From assembly GCF_039503195.1 (NCBI RefSeq), contig NZ_JBCJKP010000001.1:1240001-1304000 (forward strand): a stretch of DNA of 64,000 bases, in the 5' to 3' direction. A program made the position numbers and the translations under genes. Positions 15,459 through 23,283 of this stretch are shown in pieces; position 1 is the first letter of the stretch, and every line of letters begins with the position of its first letter. The DNA is from Streptomyces mirabilis (GTDB taxonomy: Bacteria; Actinomycetota; Actinomycetes; Streptomycetales; Streptomycetaceae). The notes beneath the pieces were generated by a model that saw only the letters and a list, made by a program, of their open reading frames with translations, was not told where the DNA came from and made no database searches.

Positions 15459-17237
15459 TCAGGCGTCCGCCGTGGAGTCCAGCAGGGCCGCGCACTCGGT
15501 CGCGAGGGCCGCCATGCCGTACGTCCGAGCCACGCGCAGCGCCTCCCGCAGCAGTCCGGAGGCGTGGGCGGCGGCGCCGGGGCGGTCGGACCTGCGCAGC
15601 GCGCGGGCCTGGGCCAGCCGGAGGCGGGCCAGCTGGGGCTGGGAGGAGCGGACCGGTTCGGTCGCGGTGCGGAAGTGGGAGAGGGCGGTGTCCGGCTCTC
15701 CGGCGGCCAGGGCCAGCAGTCCGCGGGCCCGGGCGGTCGGCCCGATCAGCACGGTGGGCCAGCCCGCGAGGGCGATCTGCTCGCCGTCGTGGGCGGCGAG
15801 CCGCTCCCTCAGTGCCGGCAGGACCTGGCGCAGCTCGGCCTCGAATCCGCCCCGAGCGTCGAGCGCGGCGCTCACCTCGGCCAGCAGCACCAGCGTGGGC
15901 ACCGCCCATCCGGAGGGCGGGAACCGGCTGAAGTCGGCGGTGTCGTGGGCGAATCCGACGAGCCGGTCCGCCCCTTCGGCGTACTCACCCGTCTCGCACA
16001 GCGCGAGGGCGAGCCCGGCCCGCCAGACGGGGAAGTAGCCGTGCCGTTCGACGGTGTCGGCCAGACCGGAGGCGAACAGGTCCGCCATCCGGCCCTGTTC
16101 GCGCAGCAGCCAGTAGGCCTGGCCGAGGCGGGTCTGGTGCAGGTTGTCGGCGGGGACGGCCAGATCGGCGGGTAATCGCTCGACGAACGTCAGCGCGTCG
16201 CCGAAGATCCAGCCCGCGGCCTTGTCGAACCGGCCGTGCCACAGGTCGAGCAGGGCGTCCAGGGTGTGCTGCTGCCAGGTGGTCAGCACGCCGCGGGTGT
16301 CCGCGGCATGCTTGCGGTACTGGTTCGCCGTGGCCAGCGCGCTGTACACCTTGCCGGCCCGCAGCTGGTCGAGGGCGACGGCCATGAGCGCCTCGCCGCG
16401 GAAGTAGGCCGAGCCGTGCCGGGCCGCGGCGTCCCGCAGGCGTTCGGAGAGCGTCAGGGACTCGGCGGTGGACATGAAGTCGTACAGTCCCCACCGGCAT
16501 TCGGTGAGCACCTCGCAGGCCACCTCGTCGTCCTTGCCGTCCACGGACAGCCTGCGCAGTGTGCTGCGCGCCAGCCGTGCGCCCTGCTCCGGGCCCGCCT
16601 GGCCGGCGGCGGTGTCCTGGCTGACCGCCATGGACAGCTTCTTCGCCAGGTGCGCGTTGAGCCTGAGGCGCAGTCCGGCGGCCTCGACGCTCCCGTCTTC
16701 ACCCAGCGCGGCCAGGCTCTCCCTGATCAGCTGGAGCAGTTCGTGGTCGACCTGACCGGGGTCCGACCAGCGGCGGGCCATCCTGATGACGGCCTCCGCC
16801 CGGGCCGTGGGATCCCCCTCGGCGCTCGCGTACGCCGCGCGGTAGAGCCGGTCCGCTTCGCGCATGTCCCCGGCGGTGTGGCTGAGGTCGCCGCGCCGCA
16901 GCAGCCGGTCGAACTCGTCCCGATGCCGAGCGGTGTCCGAACCTCCCCTGCCCGCACCGGACTTGACCAGTTTGGCTGCCCGCTCCCCCGGGCCCGGGCG
17001 GATCGTCTTCGAGATCCGCTCGGTGGACGGATCGGGAACCAGGGCGAGCAGCGCGCCCTTCGCCTCCAGCCGTTCGTCGCACAGCTGCGCGAGCTCGTGC
17101 GTGACACGTCGCTGGCCCGTCTCGATCCTGCTCAGAAAGCTGCGGCTGCAGTGCACCTCTTCGGCCAGCTCACTCAGTGACTTGCCGGCCGCCGTCCGAC
17201 GTCGGCGCAACTCTGCGCCGAACGCGTTCTCTTCGAT
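15459..17237 (-). CDS. large XRE-family regulator with TPR-like C-terminus
   Basis: An XRE HTH (FGAELRRRRTAAGKSLSELAEEVHCSRSFLSRIETGQRRV) is followed by about 500 residues of helical repeats rich in Ala and Leu, typical of TPR-type sensor regions in streptomycete regulators. The start is unusual: GGGAGG at 17244-17249 points to ATC 17235-17237, six nt away; the in-frame alternatives are a distant ATG at 17385-17387 that would run almost to the divergent gene, and a TTG at 17208-17210 that would cut the first HTH helix. I use 17237 as the best-spaced boundary. The gene is divergent from an Hsp70-like gene across a perfect palindrome, suggesting it regulates that pair. Confidence 0.75.
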   Translation of the reverse strand: MEENAFGAELRRRRTAAGKSLSELAEEVHCSRSFLSRIETGQRRVTHELAQLCDERLEAKGALLALVPDPSTERISKTIRPGPGERAAKLVKSGAGRGGSDTARHRDEFDRLLRRGDLSHTAGDMREADRLYRAAYASAEGDPTARAEAVIRMARRWSDPGQVDHELLQLIRESLAALGEDGSVEAAGLRLRLNAHLAKKLSMAVSQDTAAGQAGPEQGARLARSTLRRLSVDGKDDEVACEVLTECRWGLYDFMSTAESLTLSERLRDAAARHGSAYFRGEALMAVALDQLRAGKVYSALATANQYRKHAADTRGVLTTWQQHTLDALLDLWHGRFDKAAGWIFGDALTFVERLPADLAVPADNLHQTRLGQAYWLLREQGRMADLFASGLADTVERHGYFPVWRAGLALALCETGEYAEGADRLVGFAHDTADFSRFPPSGWAVPTLVLLAEVSAALDARGGFEAELRQVLPALRERLAAHDGEQIALAGWPTVLIGPTARARGLLALAAGEPDTALSHFRTATEPVRSSQPQLARLRLAQARALRRSDRPGAAAHASGLLREALRVARTYGMAALATECAALLDSTADA

Positions 17238-17270
17238 CGCGATCCTCCCAACGGCCCGCTCCCCGCCCTG

Positions 17271-17294
17271 TGTTGCCAGAAAACGTTGGCAACA
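17271..17294. promoter_or_regulatory. perfect palindrome in the regulator/Hsp70 divergent promoter
   Basis: TGTTGCCA (17271-17278) and TGGCAACA (17287-17294) are perfect inverted arms around GAAAACGT. The site lies 34 bp before the regulator boundary and 98 bp before the Hsp70 ATG. It is the best operator candidate for the XRE/TPR regulator. A related half site (ACGTTGCC) follows near 17308. Confidence 0.7.
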
Positions 17295-17392
17295 GCCGAC
17301 CGCTCCACGTTGCCGCGGAAACCCACCACTCTGTCTGTGAGCGAGCTTACAGCGAGCAAGGGTGCGAACACCGGCGGACAGGAGCACTGGTC

Positions 17393-19186
17393 ATGGGATC
17401 GGACGAAGCCAAGGTGGTGGCGGCCGTCGACTTCGGCACCCACGGCACCGGCTTCGCCTGGACGGTGCGAACGCCGCTCAACGACGATCCGCTGACCAGG
17501 CGGGTCCAGTTCTTCACCCGGTTCCCCGGCCGTCAGCTGGACAGGGCGAAGAACCTGACCGCGATCCTGGTGACGGACGACGGGGACACCGTCGCCTGGG
17601 GCCACGAGGCGCGCGCTCGGTGGATCCAGGCCCTGGCGAAGAGGGAGACCCAAGGGCTCGGCTACGCCTACGCCTTCAAGACGGCCCTGAAGAGCGGCGG
17701 TTCGATGGCGGACCTGCCGATCACGGGCGGCTTCGTCGACCGCTCCGACCGCGGTCTGATACGGGAACTCGTGACCGCCTACCTCAAGGAGATCCGCGAA
17801 CTGGCGACCGCGGAGATCAAGAGGATGACGTACACGGAGCGAGAGGTCCGCTGGTGCATCACCGTCCCCGCGATCTGGGACGACGAGGACAAGGCGGTGC
17901 TGCGGCGGCTGGCCGTGGACGCGGGGTTCCCCGGTGATCCGGAGCGGCTGCTCCTGGCCATCGAGCCGGAGGCGGCGGCCCTGTACTGCCATCTGCGGAT
18001 GCCCGACGCCGCCTCGGGTCCGCACCGGCGGGCCCGGCTGCCCCTGCACCTCGACGGCTTCCGGTCCGTGGTGGTCGACTGCGGCGGCGGCACGGTCGAC
18101 ATCACGGCGTACGAGTCGCACGGCGACCCCGGTCCGTCCATCGCGCTGCGCGAGATCGGCCTCGCCACCGGTGGGTGGCTGGGTTCGGAATACGTCAACC
18201 AGGCCTTCCTCGACAAGACGCTCGGCGACCGCTTCGGACCGGCGGCCTTGAAGCGGATCGAACGGGATCATCCCGGCGAGTTGCTCGAGCTGTCCGAGCA
18301 GTGGGAGCGGGCCAAGGCGACGGTGGAACTGGACCGGGAGGCGGATGCGGTCGCCCATGTGCTGGACCCGGTGCGGATCGAGGTTCCGGTCACCGTGTGG
18401 GACCTCCTGGACGAGCAGGTGCGGGCGCGGCTGACACACGACGCCGCCGGCCTGCCACGGCAGATCGTCCTGCCTCCCGCGGAGGTGGAGGGGCTGCTCG
18501 ACGAGAGGGTGGACGGCATCCTGGACAAGGTCGCGGAGCAGCTCGCGACCATCGGCCGGACCAGCGGCGCGGGCGCGGAGCCGGAGACCCTGGTCCTGGT
18601 CGGCGGATTCGCCCGCTCCCCGTGGCTGCGCGAGCGGATGCGGGCCCGCTTCGGCGAGCGGCACCGCATCCTCGTCCCGCCGGACCCGGCCCTCGCCGTC
18701 CTGGAGGGCGCCGTCCACTTCGCCTACCGGCCGGACGTGTTCGTCTCCCGGCAGGCCAGGTACACCTACGGCTTCGAGACGGCCACGCCTTTCGAGGAGG
18801 GGGTCGACTCCACGATGCGCATGTACCGCGACGACGAGGGCGACCTCCTGTGCGTCGGCCGCTTCGGTGTCGCGGTCCGGCGCATGGACAGCGTGCGGGT
18901 GAACGACGCCCACCCCTTCCGGATCGTGCCGGTCCGCGAGGACCAGGACGCGCTCGACGTACGCCTGTACCGCTCCGCGAAGGCCGATCCCCGGTACGTC
19001 GACGAGGACGGGTCCGAGGAGATCGGCCGACTCACCGTCGACCTGTCCGGCACCGTCGGCAGACCGCTGCGGGAGCGTCCGATCATGCTGCTGTTCTACT
19101 TCGGCGCCGCCGAACTCCGGGTCGAGGTGTTCGACCCCGCCACCGGAGAGACCAGCCGGGTCTCCGTCGACTTCGACCGCCTATAG
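17393..19186 (+). CDS. Hsp70-superfamily protein, HSPA12-like
   Basis: The protein has 597 residues from ATG 17393. Actin-fold ATPase motifs are visible: phosphate-1 VAAVDFGTHGTGFAW (about 8-22), phosphate-2 VVVDCGGGTVDITAYE and the adenosine motif TLVLVGGFARSPWLRERM. The VxDxGGGTVD form and FGTxxxGxAW start are those of HSPA12-type proteins rather than DnaK, and the C-terminal region is too short and divergent for a DnaK substrate domain. Role is unknown; ATP-driven conformational switching is the family property. It lies 29 bp before a coiled-coil gene and is divergent from the XRE/TPR regulator, forming a three-gene unit. Confidence 0.85.
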   Translation: MGSDEAKVVAAVDFGTHGTGFAWTVRTPLNDDPLTRRVQFFTRFPGRQLDRAKNLTAILVTDDGDTVAWGHEARARWIQALAKRETQGLGYAYAFKTALKSGGSMADLPITGGFVDRSDRGLIRELVTAYLKEIRELATAEIKRMTYTEREVRWCITVPAIWDDEDKAVLRRLAVDAGFPGDPERLLLAIEPEAAALYCHLRMPDAASGPHRRARLPLHLDGFRSVVVDCGGGTVDITAYESHGDPGPSIALREIGLATGGWLGSEYVNQAFLDKTLGDRFGPAALKRIERDHPGELLELSEQWERAKATVELDREADAVAHVLDPVRIEVPVTVWDLLDEQVRARLTHDAAGLPRQIVLPPAEVEGLLDERVDGILDKVAEQLATIGRTSGAGAEPETLVLVGGFARSPWLRERMRARFGERHRILVPPDPALAVLEGAVHFAYRPDVFVSRQARYTYGFETATPFEEGVDSTMRMYRDDEGDLLCVGRFGVAVRRMDSVRVNDAHPFRIVPVREDQDALDVRLYRSAKADPRYVDEDGSEEIGRLTVDLSGTVGRPLRERPIMLLFYFGAAELRVEVFDPATGETSRVSVDFDRL

Positions 19187-19215
19187 CCATGGCCTACCGC
19201 CCCGAAGGAGGAGAC

Positions 19216-20022
19216 GTGCTGTTCAACCGCGACAAGGGCAAACGGCCGCAGGAAGTGAGCATCAGGCTGGACGGCTTGGACACCCTGGAGTCGCGGATCC
19301 GGAAGCTGGAGGCCGCCGCGGACGACCAGCGGGCCGCACTCGCCGCGCTCGACCCGCTGGGTGACCGGCTGATCGAGTTGAGGATGCGCCAGGAACGCGC
19401 GGAGGAACGGGCCCGGACGCTGGAGACGGCCGTCGCGGACACCCGCCGCGTGCTCGACGAGCAGAGCGAGGTACTGGACCTGGTGCGGGTCACCCAGGTC
19501 TGGGAACGGGCCGATCTCACCCGTGAGGACTTTCTCGTCCACTACGAACTCGCCCAGCGGTTGAGGGCGTTGTACACCCAGCGGATGCCCGACCTGATCC
19601 AGCCTCGGCTGACGGCGGAGCGGCCCCGTGACGTCGGACGGCGCCAGGCGCAGTTGATCAGCCGGCTGTGTGTGGTGCTGTTCGGCCCCGACGAGCGGGG
19701 TGGGCTCGGCGAGCCCGACCTCACCGAACTGGCCCGCATCGCCACCGACGCCGGGGTGGTGGGGCTCGACGCACGCCACCAGCGGCTGTTGGAGCGGGTC
19801 GGCACGGAGGCCGCCCATCTGTTCCGGGCCATGACCGTCAGTGGCCATGCCGGCCACTTCGACTTCGCGGTGGAACCCGGCGCTCCGGCGGATCCGGAGG
19901 AACACGCCCTCTGGCCCTCGTGCGAGGCCGGGCGACCCGTCGCCTTCGTGGTGTGTCCGGGATACCGGGCGGCGGACCGCCGGCTGCTGGAGACGTTCGT
20001 CTACACCGAGGCCGAGGGCTGA
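19216..20022 (+). CDS. coiled-coil hypothetical protein in the Hsp70-like operon
   Basis: This 268-residue protein starts at GTG 19216, preceded by GGAGGAG (19208-19214); an in-frame ATG at 19189 exists but lacks a ribosome site. Residues 15-95 form a coiled coil (SRIRKLEAAADDQRAAL, RQERAEERARTLETAVADTRRVLDEQSEVLD). The rest, with WERADLTREDFLVHYELAQRLRALY, is not a domain I recognise. Position after an HSPA12-like gene suggests a partner or exchange-factor-like role by analogy with GrpE, but there is no sequence similarity I can see to GrpE. A strong terminator ends the operon. Confidence 0.75.
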   Translation: MLFNRDKGKRPQEVSIRLDGLDTLESRIRKLEAAADDQRAALAALDPLGDRLIELRMRQERAEERARTLETAVADTRRVLDEQSEVLDLVRVTQVWERADLTREDFLVHYELAQRLRALYTQRMPDLIQPRLTAERPRDVGRRQAQLISRLCVVLFGPDERGGLGEPDLTELARIATDAGVVGLDARHQRLLERVGTEAAHLFRAMTVSGHAGHFDFAVEPGAPADPEEHALWPSCEAGRPVAFVVCPGYRAADRRLLETFVYTEAEG

Positions 20023-20160
20023 CGCCGGGAATTTCGTTCGATGTGCTGTCCGGCCCTCGGGTCCGGGTCGGACAGAAGGATCTCGGTCCGGGGCGCGCGG
20101 GGGGCGCTCCGGCCCGGCAGGCCACAGGGCCCGAGGGGGGACCGGGTTGGGGGACCCGGG

Positions 20161-20202
20161 GGAAGGGGAGCGGAGTCGCCGCATCGGCTCCGCTCCCCTT
20201 CC
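20161..20202 (+). terminator. strong stem-loop terminator of the Hsp70-like operon
   Basis: GGAAGGGGAGCGGAG (20161-20175) pairs perfectly with CTCCGCTCCCCTTCC (20188-20202), 15 bp, with a 12-nt loop. It lies 138 bp after the coiled-coil gene and 66 bp before the phosphotransferase. Confidence 0.88.
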
Positions 20203-20268
20203 GGTGCGCGCGTCCCGGCCGCCGTTATTCGCTGGCCGGGAGCGCATCCGGTCGTTCACACTCGCGCG

Positions 20269-21483
20269 GTGACAAGAACTGTGAGTGCGTGGGTGACCTC
20301 GGGCGACGAGTTCCTCGGGAGCGCGGGGCCCTTCGCCGTGGACGTCCCCTGGTGGTCCGAAGTGGGTCCGGTCGTGGGGTGGCTGGAGGGGCTCCTCGGG
20401 GTGCCCGTGCTGGTACTGCGTCTGCTGGACGTGCAAGGGGGCGCGGGCGGGCGGGACGGTCATGTGACGTACCACGTCGAGGCGTTGGAGCGTCCGGCGA
20501 GTGGTCTGCTGGATCAACGTCGCGTCGATACCGTGGTGTTGGACGGTGCGGAGGCGCTCAGATCGCCGTGGGCCCGGACGGAGGGGCTGCGCGAGCTGCT
20601 CGACTGGGCGGCCGGGGAGCTGGCTTCGGCGGGGCGGCCTGTGAGCGGTCCGGTCGTACAGCGACGTACCTGGAATCTGTCCGGGCTCTTTCGTCTGCCC
20701 ACCGCGCGCGGTCCGGTCTGGCTCAAGGCGACACCGCGCTTCGCGGCGGACGAGGCCGCCGTCATCGCCGCGTTCGCGGGGGTCGACCCGGGACTCGTTC
20801 CCCCGCTCCTCGGCGTGGGTGAGCGGCGCGTCCTGATGGAGCACATTCCCGGTGAGGACTGCTGGGGGGCCTCGCCCGAGACGGTCGGCGCGGCGGTGGG
20901 GCGGTTCGTTGCCGCGCAGGCCGCGGTCGCCTCCGGGGGTTCGGGTGGGTGCGGCTTCGTGGCGGGGGTGCGGGACTGGCGTGCGCCGGTTCTCGAGGTG
21001 GCGGTTCGTGATCTGCTCGACGGGCCCCTCGCCGGGGAGTTGACCGAGCAGGAGGCGCGGGGAGCTCGGGAGTTGGCCGGGCGGTGGGAGCTTCTGTCGG
21101 AGTGCGGGCTGCCCGACACACTGGTGCACGGCGACTTCCACCCCGGGAACTGGCGCAGCGACGGTGGGGCGCCCGTCGTGATGGACTTCGCCGATGCCTA
21201 TTGGGGCAGTCCGGTGCTCGACGGGCTGCGCGTCCAGGGATTCCTTCCCGAGTCGGGTCGTGCGGCGGCCGCCCGGGACTGGGTGGCGGCGTGGAAATCC
21301 CGGGTGCCCGGCAGTGACCCGGCTCGGGCGCTCGATCTCGCCGAGCCGCTGGCCCATCTCACCTACGCCGTCCGCTATCAGGAGTTCCTGGACGGCATCG
21401 AACCGTCGGAGCGGCCCTACCACCTGGGGGATCCGGTGGACGAGGTCCGGGCGGCGTTGCGTTGCGCGGGGATCGGGGGGTGA
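20269..21483 (+). CDS. phosphotransferase, APH-like kinase fold
   Basis: The protein has about 404 residues from GTG 20269 (start uncertain, no good ribosome site; GTG 20281 is an alternative). The APH/choline-kinase fold is shown by the catalytic loop LVHGDFHPGNW and the metal-binding DFADAYWGSP. The substrate is unknown; aminoglycoside, amino sugar or metabolite phosphorylation are all possible. It follows the Hsp70-like operon terminator, so it is probably independent. Codon use is slightly less GC-biased (more GGG and CGG) than its neighbours. Confidence 0.82.
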   Translation: MTRTVSAWVTSGDEFLGSAGPFAVDVPWWSEVGPVVGWLEGLLGVPVLVLRLLDVQGGAGGRDGHVTYHVEALERPASGLLDQRRVDTVVLDGAEALRSPWARTEGLRELLDWAAGELASAGRPVSGPVVQRRTWNLSGLFRLPTARGPVWLKATPRFAADEAAVIAAFAGVDPGLVPPLLGVGERRVLMEHIPGEDCWGASPETVGAAVGRFVAAQAAVASGGSGGCGFVAGVRDWRAPVLEVAVRDLLDGPLAGELTEQEARGARELAGRWELLSECGLPDTLVHGDFHPGNWRSDGGAPVVMDFADAYWGSPVLDGLRVQGFLPESGRAAAARDWVAAWKSRVPGSDPARALDLAEPLAHLTYAVRYQEFLDGIEPSERPYHLGDPVDEVRAALRCAGIGG

Positions 21484-21503
21484 CGGGCGCCGAGGCGGTC
21501 GTG

Positions 21504-21557
21504 GGCGGGGCGGGCGCCTGCGCGGTCCTGGGCGGGGCGGGCGCCTGCGCGGTCCTG
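21504..21557 (+). repeat. two perfect tandem 27-bp units plus a partial third
   Basis: A 27-bp unit beginning GGCGGGGCGGGCGCCTG occupies 21504-21530 and again 21531-21557 without mismatch, followed by about 10 bp of a degenerate third copy. It lies directly before a long inverted repeat in the convergent intergenic region. Confidence 0.9.
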
Positions 21558-21565
21558 GGTGGGGC

Positions 21566-21678
21566 GGGGCCGTGGCGGTACGTCGAGCCCGTCGCCGCCG
21601 GATCAGGCGTTGCCCTGTAGGGAGCCGTTTCCAGATCCGAACGTAAGCGACGGGCTTGCGACGTACCGCCACGGCCCC
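21566..21678. repeat. long imperfect inverted repeat (29/31 bp arms)
   Basis: The left arm (21566-21594, starting GGGGCCGTGGCGGTACGTCG) is the reverse complement of the right arm (21648-21678) with only a 2-nt bulge, across a 53-nt loop. It lies between the convergent phosphotransferase and permease genes. It could be a bidirectional terminator, but the arms are much longer than other terminators in the window, so a MITE-like element or a structured RNA is also possible. Confidence 0.8.
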
Positions 21679-21712
21679 TTCCGTGCGTTGGCGGGTGCCG
21701 GCCGTGGGCTGT

Positions 21713-23167
21713 TCAGGCTCCGGCGGGCTCCGGGTCCGGGGTCGAGGTGGTCAGGTACTCCTCCTTGATCTCCTTCGGGCCGAAGGGCCACACCTTTTCC
21801 AGGTTCGCCCAGACGACGAAGGCGACGCAGCCCAGGGCCACCCAGGCCAGGGACCATTCGATGGGGTGGCGGCCCGGGGAGTTCTTGTCGGCGTAGCCGT
21901 AGATCGTGAGCCAGCCGACGAGGGCGAGGAGGCTGGGGATCGGGTAGAGCCACATCTTGTAGGGACGGTGGAGGGTGGGCTGGCGCTTGCGCAGGACGGA
22001 GAGGGCGACGATCTGGGCCAGGGCCTGGACGATCACCATGACGGTGGTGAGGAGTTGGATCAGGGTGGCCAGGTCGGTGTGGCGGCCGATGAGGAAGCCG
22101 ATCGCCGTGATGACGCCCATGGTCGCCAGGCCCAGCATCGGGAAGCGGTGCTTGGGGTGCAGCTTGGCGTACGGGCGGAAGAAGACGCGGTCGCGGGCGG
22201 CGTCGTAGGGGACGCGCGAGCCGCCGAGGAGTCCGGTGAAGACCGAGGCGAACGCGGTGATGAGGATGAGGACCGTGACCGTGTCGGCGGCTCCCTTGCC
22301 CCAGGTCTTTTCGAGGACGGCCGAGGCGACGGAGGTGGAGGCGATGTCCGTCGGATCGGTCATGCGGTTCCAGTCGATGACACCGAGCGTGCCGATCTGG
22401 AGGAGGAGGTAGATCGCCATGATGCCGAGGATGGAGAAGACGATGGAGCGGGGCAGGATGCGGCCCGGGTCCTTGATCTCGGCGCCCATGTACGCGGTGG
22501 TGTTGTAGCCCAGGTAGTCGTAGATGCCGATGGTCAGGCCCGCGGCGAAGCCGATCCAGAAGTGGCTGCTGGTCAGTTCGAAGGCGTGCGCCGGGTAGGT
22601 GAAGGCCAGATGGGGGCTGAAGTCGGTGGCCGCGGCGATGATCACCAGCAGGACCGAGGCGATCATGACCGCCCACATGACCGCCGTGATGCGGGCGATG
22701 TGTTCGATTCCGCGCCACAGGAGCAGCACCACGAGGGCGACGACGGCCAGGCCGATGAGGTCGCCCGTCGTCTTCCCCATGTCGGGGGCCAGGTAGCCGA
22801 GGTACTGGACGAAGCCGACCACGCCGGTGGACATGATCAGGGGGATGAAGAGCATGGCCGTCCAGACGAACAGGAACGGCATCAGGCGTCCCGTGCGGTA
22901 CTGGAAGGCCTGGCGGAGATACACGTAACTGCCGCCGGAGCCGGGCATGGACGCGCCCAGTTCGGCCCAGATCAGGCCGTCCGCGAGGGCCAGCAGCGCG
23001 CCCGCGACGAAGCCGATGATCGCCTGCGGGCCGCCGAACGCGGCGACCATCAGCGGGATCGTCACGAACGGGCCGATGCCGCACATCTGGCTCATGTTGA
23101 TGGCGGTGGCCTGGAACAGGCCGACGCGGCGGACGAAACCGCCGGTGGGTGGCGGGCTACCGGACAT
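21713..23167 (-). CDS. APC-family amino acid/amine permease
   Basis: This 484-residue integral membrane protein has about 12 transmembrane helices. The first carries the APC substrate signature NMSQMCGIGPFVTIPLMVAAFGGPQA; GSYVYLRQAFQYRTG follows in the helix 2-3 region. It imports an amino acid, amine or possibly amino sugar by proton symport. It is divergent from the ROK regulator with a shared operator-like site at 23242-23260 that resembles the one before the exo-glucosaminidase, so co-regulation with chitosan-derived nutrients is inferred. Confidence 0.88.
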   Translation of the reverse strand: MSGSPPPTGGFVRRVGLFQATAINMSQMCGIGPFVTIPLMVAAFGGPQAIIGFVAGALLALADGLIWAELGASMPGSGGSYVYLRQAFQYRTGRLMPFLFVWTAMLFIPLIMSTGVVGFVQYLGYLAPDMGKTTGDLIGLAVVALVVLLLWRGIEHIARITAVMWAVMIASVLLVIIAAATDFSPHLAFTYPAHAFELTSSHFWIGFAAGLTIGIYDYLGYNTTAYMGAEIKDPGRILPRSIVFSILGIMAIYLLLQIGTLGVIDWNRMTDPTDIASTSVASAVLEKTWGKGAADTVTVLILITAFASVFTGLLGGSRVPYDAARDRVFFRPYAKLHPKHRFPMLGLATMGVITAIGFLIGRHTDLATLIQLLTTVMVIVQALAQIVALSVLRKRQPTLHRPYKMWLYPIPSLLALVGWLTIYGYADKNSPGRHPIEWSLAWVALGCVAFVVWANLEKVWPFGPKEIKEEYLTTSTPDPEPAGA

Positions 23168-23241
23168 AGGGGTCTCCTGATATCGGGACGCGGGGAGGCG
23201 GGCTCCCCTTCGGCCGGCCCGGCGAGGCTGACTGGGCGATA

Positions 23242-23260
23242 AAGTTAAGGAGACTTACTA
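23242..23260. promoter_or_regulatory. putative ROK operator, permease/ROK divergent promoter
   Basis: The 19-bp site AAGTTAAGGAGACTTACTA, read on the minus strand, matches 24545-24563 at roughly 14 of 19 positions (TAGTAA at one end, TAACTT at the other). It lies 24 bp before the ROK start and 75 bp before the permease start. Confidence 0.6.
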
Positions 23261-23283
23261 GATGCGTCAAGAGGGTGTCAGGC

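Noticed and set aside
19216..20022. GrpE for the Hsp70-like protein
   Set aside because: Only the coiled coil and position suggest it; no GrpE sequence motif is visible.
19096..21672. 858-codon minus-strand ORF across the coiled-coil and phosphotransferase genes
   Set aside because: Arg/Pro-rich sequence with no domain, antisense to two genes with clear folds and ribosome sites.
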